Shown: positions 1 through 7,669 of the stretch, piece after piece
Layout of the letters: each line of letters opens with the position of its first letter
Numbering within the stretch: position 1 is the first letter of the stretch
From: GWB1-37-8 sp964603935
GTDB taxonomy: Bacteria; Patescibacteriota; Microgenomatia; Levybacterales; UBA12049
DNA length: 27,802 bases
Assembly (NCBI GenBank): GCA_964603935.1
Contig: CAZRWL010000014.1
Location: forward strand, 1-27,802
Direction of reading: 5' to 3'
Program-made: the position numbers and the translations under genes
Notes under the pieces: model-generated
Told to the model about the DNA's origin: nothing
The model's database searches: none
The model's input: the letters and a program-made list of their open reading frames with translations, nothing else

Positions 1-37
1 ACGACATTTCTATTTTGCGGAAAACACGACATTTCTA
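1..37. repeat. Short direct repeat, possible transposon end
   Basis: The 12-mer acgacatttcta occurs at 1-12 and again at 26-37, separated by 13 bases containing ttgcggaaaac. Closely spaced repeats of this kind are found at insertion-sequence termini, so this may be the right end of an element lying mostly left of the window. No transposase is visible here, so the insertion-sequence reading is a weak inference. The direct repeat itself is plain in the sequence. Confidence 0.4.
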
Positions 38-109
38 AATGGTCTTGACAGAGGCGCGGGTTTTTCTTCTTTGAAAAATTCCATTAATTTAACACCAATA
101 TAATATGTA

Positions 110-138
110 TTGACAAGCTTAATGTTTTATGCTAAAAA
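110..138 (+). promoter_or_regulatory. Promoter of the first AbrB/PIN operon
   Basis: TTGACA at 110-115, a 17-base spacer and TAAAAA at 133-138. The start codon begins six bases after the -10 box, so the transcript should begin at or next to the ATG (leaderless). Confidence 0.6.
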
Positions 139-144
139 TAATGT

Positions 145-402
145 ATGACTTATTCTGTTTCAATTACTTCTCAAGGTCAAATTAGCATTCCGGCTCAAAT
201 CCGCCGCGAACTCGGCTTATCAAAAACCAGTAAAGCGATTGTATCGGTTGCCAACGGTAAAGTGATGATAGAACCGGTAAGAGATTTTCTCGAATTGGCA
301 GGGTCTCTAAAAACCAACAAAAAACCCTTAACCAACGAACAATTGCATGATTTTTTTGCAGCATCTGTCGCAGGAGAATATGCGATGAAGAAAACAAGAT
401 GA
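145..402 (+). CDS. AbrB/MazE-type antitoxin (VapB-like)
   Basis: 85 residues. The N-terminal half is a SpoVT/AbrB swapped-hairpin DNA-binding domain, seen in the stretch around ITSQGQISIPAQIRRELGL (residues 7-25), which matches the family pattern of a conserved G-Q-hydrophobic-P-x-x-hydrophobic-R core. The C-terminal part is charged and probably wraps the toxin. Its stop codon overlaps the start of the PIN-domain gene by four bases (ATGA), the usual translational coupling of antitoxin and toxin. By family knowledge it should neutralise the PIN nuclease and repress its own promoter. The start is set by the -10 box six bases upstream. There is no Shine-Dalgarno sequence. Confidence 0.85.
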   Translation: MTYSVSITSQGQISIPAQIRRELGLSKTSKAIVSVANGKVMIEPVRDFLELAGSLKTNKKPLTNEQLHDFFAASVAGEYAMKKTR

Positions 403-788
403 AGTCAGTCGTCATTGATACCAATGGATTTTTACGGATACTTCTTAACGATATTCCGAAACAGGCAGAACAAGTGAAACAGATTATTCTTCAGGCAAAA
501 AAAGAACGAATAAAAATTATTGTTCCGCAGATTATTCTTTTTGAAATAGATTTTATCTTAAGAAAGTACTATAACTTTGGAAAAAAGGAAATTATCGATA
601 AGTTGAAATCATTACTTTCTGCTTCTTACTTTGCTGTTGAATCAAAAGATATATTTCAAAAAGCGCTATTTCTTTACAAGGAAAGTAATATTGGTTTTGT
701 CGATTGTTTTCTTCTGTCATATTCGCAGAGAGCAAATGCAGAACTTTTTACCTTTGATCAGACGCTAAAAAAACTACAGCAGACTTAA
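399..788 (+). CDS. PIN-domain toxin ribonuclease (VapC-like)
   Basis: 129 residues, the usual length of a VapC toxin. The four acidic positions of a PIN active site are visible: Asp7 in VVIDTNG, Glu49 in LFEIDF, Asp102 in FVDCFL and Asp120 in FTFDQTL. PIN toxins are magnesium-dependent ribonucleases that cut tRNA, rRNA or mRNA and stop growth when the antitoxin is lost. The target cannot be told from the sequence. The gene overlaps the AbrB antitoxin by four bases and must be co-transcribed with it. All four catalytic positions are present, so the toxin is probably active. Confidence 0.85.
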   Translation: MKSVVIDTNGFLRILLNDIPKQAEQVKQIILQAKKERIKIIVPQIILFEIDFILRKYYNFGKKEIIDKLKSLLSASYFAVESKDIFQKALFLYKESNIGFVDCFLLSYSQRANAELFTFDQTLKKLQQT

Positions 789-840
789 TCCTCAATGCGA
801 TTTTCTTCTTTGAAAAAAGCAGGGGAGATGATAGTATAAG

Positions 841-1311
841 AATACTACCAATTCTCAAATAAGCAAATAACCCAATCAATACTCAATAATAAAATGATAA
901 ATAAAGAGAAGCCTCAAGACATTCATGAAAGAATATATAAGTTTGTGATTAGAGTTCTCAATTTAGCCAAATCTCTTCCCCTAACTAGGCAGAACTTAAT
1001 TTTAATAGACCAAATAACCAGATCTGTCACATCAATGGGAGCCAATGATCAGGAAGCTGATGGAACAGATAGCAAAAAAGATTTTATTTCAAAATATTCA
1101 TTAGTTAGAAAAGAAGGAAAAGAAACTAACTATTGGCTTAGACTTATTGAAGATACAAATCCAGGATTCAGATCTCGAATGGTAAGTTTGAATCAAGAAG
1201 GAAAAGAGATTGTGAAAATTGTCAGCACGATAATTATTATCACAAAAAAGAAATAATATTTTGCATTGGGTTATTCTCTATTGATTTGTTTATTGGGTTA
1301 TTGGTAGTATT
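841..1311. mobile_element. Inverted-repeat-bounded element carrying a four-helix-bundle gene
   Basis: A perfect 12-bp inverted repeat, aatactaccaat at 841-852 and attggtagtatt at 1300-1311, bounds the gene at 894-1256. Inside these ends both flanks carry further complementary short motifs such as ataacccaat on the left and attgggttat (1265-1274) on the right. The layout resembles the intervening sequences of 23S rRNA, where an S23-family ORF sits inside a long stem. Here it lies between genes. The right arm falls inside the spacer of the predicted mreB promoter. Mobility is inferred from layout only. Confidence 0.5.
894..1256 (+). CDS. Four-helix-bundle protein (23S rRNA intervening-sequence family)
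   Basis: 120 residues, mostly amphipathic helix, with the family pattern of an N-terminal aromatic/basic helix (ERIYKFVIRVLNLAKSLP), a turn, then QITRSVTSMGANDQEADG and a later helix with E-x-x-E-x-x-YWLRL. This matches the S23 / TIGR02436 four-helix-bundle family encoded in 23S rRNA intervening sequences and common in CPR genomes. The same fold family includes Avd, the accessory protein of diversity-generating retroelements, which matters because such a cassette occurs about 14 kb downstream. The ORF has no clear Shine-Dalgarno sequence. Its biochemical role is unknown. Confidence 0.75.
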   Translation: MINKEKPQDIHERIYKFVIRVLNLAKSLPLTRQNLILIDQITRSVTSMGANDQEADGTDSKKDFISKYSLVRKEGKETNYWLRLIEDTNPGFRSRMVSLNQEGKEIVKIVSTIIIITKKK

Positions 1312-1321
1312 TGTTTATTCT
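1293..1321 (+). promoter_or_regulatory. mreB promoter
   Basis: TTGGGT at 1293-1298, 17-base spacer, TATTCT at 1316-1321, then seven bases to the ATG at 1329. The right inverted repeat of the four-helix-bundle element (1300-1311) lies within the spacer. Confidence 0.55.
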
Positions 1322-1328
1322 GATAAGT

Positions 1329-2450
1329 ATGTTTGATAAAATTTTTTCACTCTTTTCCCACGACATTGGCATAGACTTGGGTACTGCCAATACTTTGGTT
1401 TGGGTCAAAGACAAAGGCATTGTGATTAGAGAACCCTCTGTTGTAGCACTGCACAAGAAGACAAAAAGAGTGATCGCAATCGGCACTGAAGCCAAGAGAA
1501 TGGTTGGCAAAACCCCTCCCTCAATTATTACAGTTTCTCCCCTTAAGGGCGGAGTGATCGCGGATTTCGATGCAACACTGGCAATGATTTCCCATTACAT
1601 TCAGCTGGTTCACGAAGTTGGTAGTAGTCTGCCTGTTGCTTGGGCAAGGCCCCGGGTAGTGATCGGCATTCCTTCATCCGTTACCGAAGTTGAAAGGCGC
1701 GCTGTTTGGGAGGCAGCGCTTTCCGCAGGAGCCAGAGAGGCGTTTTTGATAGAAGAACCAATGGCTGCTGCAATCGGAGAAAACGTTTCGGTTTTTGCTC
1801 CCACAGGAGTAATGATTTGCGATATTGGCGGCGGAACTACGGAAATTGCGATTATATCTTTAGGCGGAATTGTTGTTGGCAAGTCTTTGAGAGTAGCAGG
1901 GCAGGAGATGGATAAGGCGATTATTCATTATGTGAGATTAAGGCATGGACTGATAATGGGCGAAAGAACTGCAGAAGACGTGAAAATACAGATAGGAAGC
2001 GCATTTGAACGAAGTTCAAAATTCAAAATTCAAAATTCAAAGCTGAAAGAAGAAAAAACTCCGACATCCGACCTCCGACCTCCGAAATCTGATCGGATGG
2101 CTGTTGTCAGGGGGCGGGATATTGAGACAGGGCTTCCGAAAAGCTTGAGGCTTACGGAAGTGGAAATTAGAGAAGCTTTGGCGCCTGTTTTATCTCAGAT
2201 TTTGGAGGCAATCTCAGATGTTTTGCAGGAAGCCCCTCCGGAACTGACTAACGATATCTTGACTCACGGAATTTTGTTGACGGGCGGAGGATCTATGCTG
2301 CCGGGGCTTGATCAATTAATAATTGAGCGTACAAAAATTCCGGTTGTTCTTTCCGAAGATCCTCTTACATCTGTTGTCCGGGGCACAGGCAAAGTTTTGG
2401 AAAACGACCCACTCCTTCAACGCGTCAAAGTTGTAGGCGGCCTCAAGTAA
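1329..2450 (+). CDS. mreB: Rod-shape determining actin homologue MreB
   Basis: 373 residues. MreB polymerises on the inner membrane face and organises the elongation machinery. The actin-fold nucleotide motifs are present: phosphate-1 DIGIDLGTANTLVW (about residue 12), phosphate-2 CDIGGGTTE (about 164) and the adenosine motif LLTGGGSMLPG (about 316). The start chosen is ATG 1329, giving the typical MFDKIFSLF-type beginning; a TTG at 1311 would extend it but lies in the promoter. An unusual insert of about 25 residues (KFKIQNSKLKEEK onward) sits between the GSA and VRGRD segments and is encoded by repeat DNA (2015-2094). mreC, mreD and mrdA follow after one intervening gene. Confidence 0.96.
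   Translation: MFDKIFSLFSHDIGIDLGTANTLVWVKDKGIVIREPSVVALHKKTKRVIAIGTEAKRMVGKTPPSIITVSPLKGGVIADFDATLAMISHYIQLVHEVGSSLPVAWARPRVVIGIPSSVTEVERRAVWEAALSAGAREAFLIEEPMAAAIGENVSVFAPTGVMICDIGGGTTEIAIISLGGIVVGKSLRVAGQEMDKAIIHYVRLRHGLIMGERTAEDVKIQIGSAFERSSKFKIQNSKLKEEKTPTSDLRPPKSDRMAVVRGRDIETGLPKSLRLTEVEIREALAPVLSQILEAISDVLQEAPPELTNDILTHGILLTGGGSMLPGLDQLIIERTKIPVVLSEDPLTSVVRGTGKVLENDPLLQRVKVVGGLK
2015..2094 (+). repeat. Simple-repeat insert inside mreB
   Basis: Tandem copies of ttcaaaa (2015-2041), then a purine-rich link, then tandem copies of a ccgacctc-like unit (2061-2090). The segment encodes the extra residues of MreB without breaking the frame. A similar ccgac-type microrepeat occurs in the opposite orientation inside topA near 19049-19080. 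Confidence 0.75.
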
Positions 2451-2472
2451 CCCAGTTTTAAAATCCTATAGT

Positions 2473-2501
2473 TTGACAATTTGGGTAATTTCTGGTATAC
2501 T
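2473..2501 (+). promoter_or_regulatory. Promoter of the unknown 712-residue gene
   Basis: TTGACA at 2473-2478, 17-base spacer, TATACT at 2496-2501, near-perfect consensus. The ATG at 2511 follows nine bases later, so transcription should start almost on it. This also shows that an in-frame TTG at 2481 lies inside the promoter and is not the start. Confidence 0.75.
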
Positions 2502-2510
2502 ATTGAATTG

Positions 2511-4649
2511 ATGAATAAACCAGAAATTTTGCCATATCATCGAAATTTAGCTTCGCTTTTAAAATCAGAGCCGAATCGTTCCGAAAGAATTGCTTTTTTG
2601 AAGGAAGAAAGAAAAACTCCGGAATATCAAATTGCAAAGGAAGAAGCGCGCAAAAGAAACTATCCTGATGTTTTGCAAGTCCCGCAGGATTCTATCTCCA
2701 GTGCGATTGCGTCATTAAGCGCGGAGGATAGAGAATTATCGCCTCAAGAACAAACGATGCTTTGGGCTTACAAAACTCTTGACGAATACAGTAATTTGCC
2801 AAAAGAGAATCATAGGGAAAGGGTAAAAGTACACGATTTAGTGAGGCAAACCGTAAGGCATCTTTTAAAAAATCCTCAAGATGTAGACATTGCTGGTAGT
2901 ATTTGGAAAAGTCGAGTAGAACAAGGTTCTGATCCTAAGGAATCTTTTTACGAAACTATAAAGCAAGAATCCGTAGAGCAAGCAAGAAAACATTGGAAAG
3001 AAATTACAAGCAGTCAGTTGGCTGAAATTGTAAAAGCATATGTTCATAGTAGTTTAGCTTCAGACATAGGAGAATCTATTCTTACAGGTTATTTTAAAGG
3101 ACCTGATAGTCGCAACGAATGGATTGACGCGCAATACGCTTTTGCATTCGCAGTATTAGATTTGATAGAAGATCAAAAGGCTTTTAATAAAGCAATGAGA
3201 ATTAGTTTGTTTGACACAAACATTTTGTCAATTGATTCAAACTTATCTAGAAGGGCAAATGTCTTAGTAAGTCTTCCTTACGATGTTGATGATAGAACTT
3301 TTCAGAAGTTTTTAGTTACACAAAACGTTATCATAAGATCAAGTTATCTAGCTTCTGAAGACCTTACTGAATCACGTCGGAGAGGTCCAAAAGCCCTGAG
3401 GGATGACCCTAAATTCAAGCAAATATTTGATATTACTCAACAGCAAGCAATTAAAAAATTGGGTTTTCCAAAAGCGCAAGAGATAAATCAAGCTATGGTT
3501 GAGATGCGACCAAATGTTAGCGGAATTACGGATGGAAACGAAATGGACACAGAAGGAATTTTAAGAGCTGCTACTAAGTGGCCTTCAAATCTTGTTCTAG
3601 ATCAATTAGAGCCTTTAAATCAAAAATTTAGAATGGTAGGCGGACCCAAAGAAGACTATGAAAGCACTAAAAGAATAGCTAGGGAAATAGCTCTAGAAAG
3701 AGGTTTGGGGGAAGTGTACTTTTTGGATGTGCCAACATCAGATGGTTTTATTCTTGGTGTAGCTATTCCTCAAGCATTAATAGGCAGAAGAAAAGAAATA
3801 ATAAAATTAGTTCTTAATCGTAAATTTTCTGCGGAAGAAATTTCTGGTTTTGATAAGCCACAGCATCTTTTTATTTCTCATTCTAATCGTGCGATATTAA
3901 GTCTCCAAAATGAATCTTTAATTCCTGTTGATAGATTTGATAGTCAATCAATAATTTTAACTCAAAGAAAACCAAATTATATTGAGAGCAATAAGCATCC
4001 CCTGCAAGCTTTAGAGCAGGTTGGCTTTATAGCTCCAAGGATGGAGGGCGCAGATGTTCGTGAAGTAAATAAACGGCTGGCGGATGAAATTTCAAGATCG
4101 CAAATAAGATTTTTGAACAGAAGAGGGGTCAGGGTACCATTAGAAAAACAGTTAAAAGAAATGGGTTATACGCATGTTGATTTTCACAAAGATGCGAATT
4201 CCGATAGACTTCTTGTTAGAGTTTTTGTAGGAGATAGGCCTTATACTGTAAAGTTTGATAGATATTTCAATTTGGATTTGGAAGGTAAGAGGTTGGATAA
4301 TTTGGCTCTCGCAGAATCTTTGAGGTATGTTTTTCTTTCATTGCTAAGACCGATTCTGTGTGAAGAGAGGATAAAAGATCCCCATCTTCCGGAGGCGGGC
4401 GCTGAAGAACGTGAGATAGTCAGCAGAATGGGGCATTTGAGATGGCTGCCTCAAGGACAAAGATTTAGCAAAGCGGCAGTTGAAAATTATTTAAGGCTGG
4501 AACAGAAAGATTTATATGTTACTAATTTACAAAGGATGGAGGAGCATCCGAATAAGGGTGAAACAACATACGTAAAGCCTGTTATAGAAAAGGAAGAAAA
4601 TTTGCCGCCAATCACCATTCATCTTCCCGGCGTTCTGCGGTTTAATTGA
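2511..4649 (+). CDS. Uncharacterised 712-residue protein between mreB and mreC
   Basis: I do not recognise this family. The protein is long, soluble and highly charged, with no signal peptide, transmembrane segment or obvious catalytic motif. The first 250 residues read as mostly helical (many E/K/R/Q heptad-like stretches). The middle is mixed alpha/beta, including a hydrophobic strand around YFLDVPTSDGFILGVAIPQAL. The last part has a conserved-looking block HLRWLPQGQRFSKAAVENYL. It has its own strong promoter and interrupts the mreB-mreC order. Co-location with cell-shape genes hints at a division or envelope role, but this is only contextual. The start is fixed by the adjacent -10 box. Confidence 0.8.
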   Translation: MNKPEILPYHRNLASLLKSEPNRSERIAFLKEERKTPEYQIAKEEARKRNYPDVLQVPQDSISSAIASLSAEDRELSPQEQTMLWAYKTLDEYSNLPKENHRERVKVHDLVRQTVRHLLKNPQDVDIAGSIWKSRVEQGSDPKESFYETIKQESVEQARKHWKEITSSQLAEIVKAYVHSSLASDIGESILTGYFKGPDSRNEWIDAQYAFAFAVLDLIEDQKAFNKAMRISLFDTNILSIDSNLSRRANVLVSLPYDVDDRTFQKFLVTQNVIIRSSYLASEDLTESRRRGPKALRDDPKFKQIFDITQQQAIKKLGFPKAQEINQAMVEMRPNVSGITDGNEMDTEGILRAATKWPSNLVLDQLEPLNQKFRMVGGPKEDYESTKRIAREIALERGLGEVYFLDVPTSDGFILGVAIPQALIGRRKEIIKLVLNRKFSAEEISGFDKPQHLFISHSNRAILSLQNESLIPVDRFDSQSIILTQRKPNYIESNKHPLQALEQVGFIAPRMEGADVREVNKRLADEISRSQIRFLNRRGVRVPLEKQLKEMGYTHVDFHKDANSDRLLVRVFVGDRPYTVKFDRYFNLDLEGKRLDNLALAESLRYVFLSLLRPILCEERIKDPHLPEAGAEEREIVSRMGHLRWLPQGQRFSKAAVENYLRLEQKDLYVTNLQRMEEHPNKGETTYVKPVIEKEENLPPITIHLPGVLRFN

Positions 4650-4652
4650 TTC

Positions 4653-4681
4653 TTGCGGTAGCTACTTAAACCTACTAGAAT
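4653..4681 (+). promoter_or_regulatory. mreC promoter
   Basis: TTGCGG at 4653-4658, 17-base spacer, TAGAAT at 4676-4681, six bases to the mreC ATG. It should drive mreC-mreD and probably mrdA as one transcript. Confidence 0.5.
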
Positions 4682-4687
4682 AGCTGT

Positions 4688-5479
4688 ATGAAGAGGAGAG
4701 AGGGGTTTTTGCCTGCATTTTTTGCTGTTGCTTTTTTGTCTATTGTAATTTTGGTTCTTTCGCTTTCGGGCAAACTTAAATTTCTCTCATTTTTGGAAAA
4801 ACCTGCGGCCGGAATACAAAGTTTGTCTTACAATTTATTTCAAAAACTGCCTTTCGTATCGCAAGACTCAAGAATTAAAAAATTACAAGACGAAAACCTG
4901 GGGCTTTTATCCCGCTTGGCAGCTTTCGAAAAGCTTAAAAAAGAAAACGCAGCTTTGTCAGACCAGTTTCAAACATTTTATCCCTCAAGCGTCAAACTCC
5001 TGAAGGCAAATGTAATAGGAGCGCCGGGTTTTATCCCGGGAGTTTCTTTTCCCAATATTTTCATCTTAAATAAAGGGTCAACGGATAACGTAAGGGCAGG
5101 GCAGGCGGTTGTTGTTAAAAATAATCTTGTAGGAACAGTAGTTCGTGTATCTGAAAATTTGTCAAAGGTTAATACGGTTAACAATTCTTCCTCCTTTTTT
5201 ACTGCCAAAACGCAAAGCGGAGCGGTAGGCGTAGTCAATGGGGGAACAAATATAACACTAAATAATGTTTTACTTTCGGAAAATCTTAAAAAAGGCGAGC
5301 TGGTTTTGACAAAAGGCGATATAGATTTTGAGGGAGTTTATGCTCCGCCGGATCTGGTTATTGGGAAAATTGCGTCCGTTGAAAAAAGCGCGAGCGATCT
5401 TTTTCAAAAAGCCAAAGTAGAAAGTTCTGTTGATTTTTCAAAGCTCTCAACGGTCTTTGTTTATATAAATAGCAAATAA
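4688..5479 (+). CDS. mreC: Rod-shape determining protein MreC
   Basis: 263 residues. One N-terminal membrane segment (residues about 9-27, FLPAFFAVAFLSIVILVLSL) is followed by a coiled coil (about residues 58-90, KKLQDENLGLLSRLAAFEKLKKEN) and then the beta-rich MreC core. Family hallmarks include the VIG..PG....FILNKGS segment, GQAVVVKNNLVGTVVRVS and a late VYINSK-like tail. MreC sits outside the membrane and links MreB and MreD to penicillin-binding protein 2. The stop codon directly abuts the mreD start, indicating translational coupling. The start has no Shine-Dalgarno sequence but lies six bases behind a -10 box. Confidence 0.92.
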   Translation: MKRREGFLPAFFAVAFLSIVILVLSLSGKLKFLSFLEKPAAGIQSLSYNLFQKLPFVSQDSRIKKLQDENLGLLSRLAAFEKLKKENAALSDQFQTFYPSSVKLLKANVIGAPGFIPGVSFPNIFILNKGSTDNVRAGQAVVVKNNLVGTVVRVSENLSKVNTVNNSSSFFTAKTQSGAVGVVNGGTNITLNNVLLSENLKKGELVLTKGDIDFEGVYAPPDLVIGKIASVEKSASDLFQKAKVESSVDFSKLSTVFVYINSK

Positions 5480-5896
5480 ATGTTTCTTGTTGCCGCACTA
5501 TTTTTTTTATTGGCATTAGCATTAGTCGGGATTACGACAATTCCGATACTGCTTTCTTTGCTTGTTGTTTGCGCTGTTGTTTTTAGAAAATCATGGGTAT
5601 TTTTTTTAGCTTTTATTCTTGGTTTTATTTTGGATTTATTGCTGTTGAGACCTCCGGGTCAGACAGGGTTATTTCTTATTCTTTTTATTTCAATAGTCTT
5701 TCTTTACGAGAGAAAATTTGAAACCCGGACAAAAACTTTTGTTTTTATCTCAACTTTCTTAGGAAGCCTAATCTACTTGTGGCTATTTGGATATAATCAA
5801 GTGTTAATGCAGGCTTTGGTAAATTCATTGCTGGCTGTTTTATTTTTTCGTTTTGTCATCCCGAACTTGTTTCGGGATCTCGTCCCAAGAAGCTAG
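5480..5896 (+). CDS. mreD: Rod-shape determining membrane protein MreD
   Basis: 138 residues, about four or five hydrophobic helices and very few charged residues, in the canonical position between mreC and the PBP2 gene. Sequence conservation of MreD is low, so the call rests on topology and context. It starts immediately after the mreC stop. The last 13-14 residues (VIPNLFRDLVPRS) are encoded by a palindromic repeat (5855-5920) that also supplies the stop codon, so the original C-terminus has been replaced or extended by repeat insertion. Confidence 0.85.
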   Translation: MFLVAALFFLLALALVGITTIPILLSLLVVCAVVFRKSWVFFLAFILGFILDLLLLRPPGQTGLFLILFISIVFLYERKFETRTKTFVFISTFLGSLIYLWLFGYNQVLMQALVNSLLAVLFFRFVIPNLFRDLVPRS

Positions 5897-5920
5897 ATGC
5901 TGAAATAAATTCAGCATGAC
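5855..5920 (+). repeat. Palindromic repeat forming the 3' end of mreD
   Basis: Begins gtcatcccgaac, forms one hairpin (cccgaacttgtttcggg), then a linker and a second hairpin (tgctgaaataaattcagca), and ends catgac. The right half matches the element inserted in frame in topA at 18492-18560. It contributes the last MreD codons and the stop codon and ends just before the ribosome-binding site of the next gene. Confidence 0.85.
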
Positions 5921-5922
5921 AC

Positions 5923-5928
5923 GGGGGG
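5923..5928 (+). promoter_or_regulatory. Ribosome-binding site of the PBP2 gene
   Basis: GGGGGG six bases before ATG 5935, able to pair with the anti-Shine-Dalgarno sequence. This is one of the few clear ribosome-binding sites in the window, and it belongs to a gene internal to an operon, where leaderless initiation is not available. Confidence 0.55.
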
Positions 5929-5934
5929 ATATTT

Positions 5935-7659
5935 ATGAAGATTGGGCCCGCATTCGGGGATTACATAAAGCTTGAAAGAAGCCAAAAACATCCAAGCAGT
6001 TCCGTCAAGAACTATTCGATCAGAACCTATTTGCTGCCTGTTGTTTTGTTGTTAGCTGTTGCCCTGATTATTTCAAGGCTGTTTTTTTTGCAGATTATTA
6101 AGGGAGAAAGTTACAGAAATCTGTCGGACAGCAATAGAACGAGAACTATTCCCATTCATGCTCCAAGAGGAGTGATATTCGATAGGCGGGGGGTGCCCTT
6201 GGTTTTCAATACTCCCGGCTTCAGACAAACTTTAAATGGTCAAACAAAGCTATTGGATAATAACGAGGCATTAAAACTTCTGATAGGTAGAAAAAACAAT
6301 TTGGAGGTCGATTCTTTGAGGAGTTATCCGTACAAAGATACAGCTTCTCATGTTTTGGGATACATCGGGCAAATTTCCAAAGAAGAATTAAAGCAAAAAG
6401 AATTCATAGATTACAAGGGAGGAGATTTGGTTGGGAAAATTGGAATAGAAAAGAAATACGAGAGTTTACTAAAAGGTATTGACGGAAAAGAATTAGTTGA
6501 GATTGACAGTATGGGTAAAGTGATCCGCGAACTCGGCCGGACAGATCCGTCTCCCGGGCAAAATATTACACTTACCTTAGATATAGCCCTTCAAAAAGCC
6601 GCATTTGACGCGACAAAGGATATCGAAAAAGGCGCGGTCATCGTGTCAAATCCGAATGGCGAAATTTTGGCTTTGGTTTCCAAGCCTTCTTTTGATCCAA
6701 ATCTTTTTACAATGGGCGAGGGATATTCTGCAGAACAGAACTCAATTTATAAATCCGTATTGCAGGTTTTGTCGGATTCGGAAAATCAGCCGTTGTTAAA
6801 CCGCGCAATCGGCGGAGTGTATCCTCCGGGATCTACCTTCAAGCTTATTACCGCAGCTGCGGGACTGGAAGATAAAATTATTGATAAAAATTATACGGTG
6901 GAAGATGTGGGAATTTTGAAACTTGGCGCTTTTTCCTTCGGCAACTGGTATTTTATACAGTATGGGAAAACGGAAGGAGCTGTAGATGTTGTTAAGGGCA
7001 TAAAACGCTCTAACGACATTTTTTTCTACAAATTAGCTGAATTAGTTGGAGTTGACAGTCTTTCTAAATTTGCAGAAAAATTCGGTTTGGGAAAAAAATT
7101 GGGTATTGATTTGATGGGGGAGCAACGCGGAACAGTTCCGTCAGGAGAGTGGAAAAAAAGAGAAATCGGAGAGCAATGGTATCTGGGCGACACCTACCAT
7201 TACGGAATCGGACAAGGTTTTTTACTGACTACGCCTCTTCAAGTTAACGGATGGACGCAGGCGATTGCAAATGGAGGGACATTGTATCGTCCGCATCTTT
7301 TGCTTAATGCAAAATACTCAATACTTAATACTAAATTTTTAAGCCAAAGTACAGTTGATTTAATTAAAGAAGGGATGGTTGGGAGTTGCGGTACGGGAGG
7401 AGTGGCGTGGCCGCTTTTTGGGTTTAAAGTTCCCACCTCCGCCAAGGCTTCGGCGGGCAAAGAAATAAAAGTTGCGTGCAAGACAGGGACTGCGCAGCAT
7501 GGAGGAGAAGAGACTTTACCGCATGCTTGGATCACGCTTTTTGCGCCGGCAAATAATCCGCAGATTATAATTACTGTTTTATCAGAAAGCAGCGGTGAGG
7601 GTTCCAACATCGCCGCCCCCATTGCCAAAAAAATCCTGGAGGAATGGTTTGGAAGATAA
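5935..7659 (+). CDS. mrdA: Penicillin-binding protein 2 (elongation transpeptidase)
   Basis: 574 residues. Short cytoplasmic tail, one membrane segment (about residues 32-53), a PBP dimerisation domain beginning at RTRTIPIHAPRGVIFDRRG, then the transpeptidase. The active-site serine is Ser300 in GSTFK, the second motif is SND (Ser359) as usual for PBP2, and the third is KTGTAQ (Lys516). It cross-links peptidoglycan during lateral wall growth with MreB/C/D and RodA; no rodA is seen here. An insert of about ten residues (PTSAKASAG) just before KTG is encoded by a GC-rich hairpin repeat. Convergent with the Doc toxin gene, ten bases away. Confidence 0.95.
   Translation: MKIGPAFGDYIKLERSQKHPSSSVKNYSIRTYLLPVVLLLAVALIISRLFFLQIIKGESYRNLSDSNRTRTIPIHAPRGVIFDRRGVPLVFNTPGFRQTLNGQTKLLDNNEALKLLIGRKNNLEVDSLRSYPYKDTASHVLGYIGQISKEELKQKEFIDYKGGDLVGKIGIEKKYESLLKGIDGKELVEIDSMGKVIRELGRTDPSPGQNITLTLDIALQKAAFDATKDIEKGAVIVSNPNGEILALVSKPSFDPNLFTMGEGYSAEQNSIYKSVLQVLSDSENQPLLNRAIGGVYPPGSTFKLITAAAGLEDKIIDKNYTVEDVGILKLGAFSFGNWYFIQYGKTEGAVDVVKGIKRSNDIFFYKLAELVGVDSLSKFAEKFGLGKKLGIDLMGEQRGTVPSGEWKKREIGEQWYLGDTYHYGIGQGFLLTTPLQVNGWTQAIANGGTLYRPHLLLNAKYSILNTKFLSQSTVDLIKEGMVGSCGTGGVAWPLFGFKVPTSAKASAGKEIKVACKTGTAQHGGEETLPHAWITLFAPANNPQIIITVLSESSGEGSNIAAPIAKKILEEWFGR
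7433..7459 (+). repeat. GC-rich hairpin repeat inside mrdA
   Basis: The core tccgccaaggcttcggcggg forms a stem of tccgcc with ggcggg. It lies in frame 20 bases before the KTG-motif codons and encodes a proline/alanine/serine-rich insert absent from typical PBP2. Confidence 0.65.
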
Positions 7660-7669
7660 ATTGCCATTC

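Larger units (their letters stand above)
62..817. repeat. 17-bp direct repeats flanking the first toxin-antitoxin pair
   Basis: The 17-mer ttttcttctttgaaaaa occurs exactly at 62-78 and at 801-817. The two copies bracket the AbrB/PIN operon at 145-788 almost symmetrically. This could mark the borders of a mobile toxin-antitoxin cassette, or be a chance or recombination repeat. No transposase or integrase lies between them. Confidence 0.5.
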
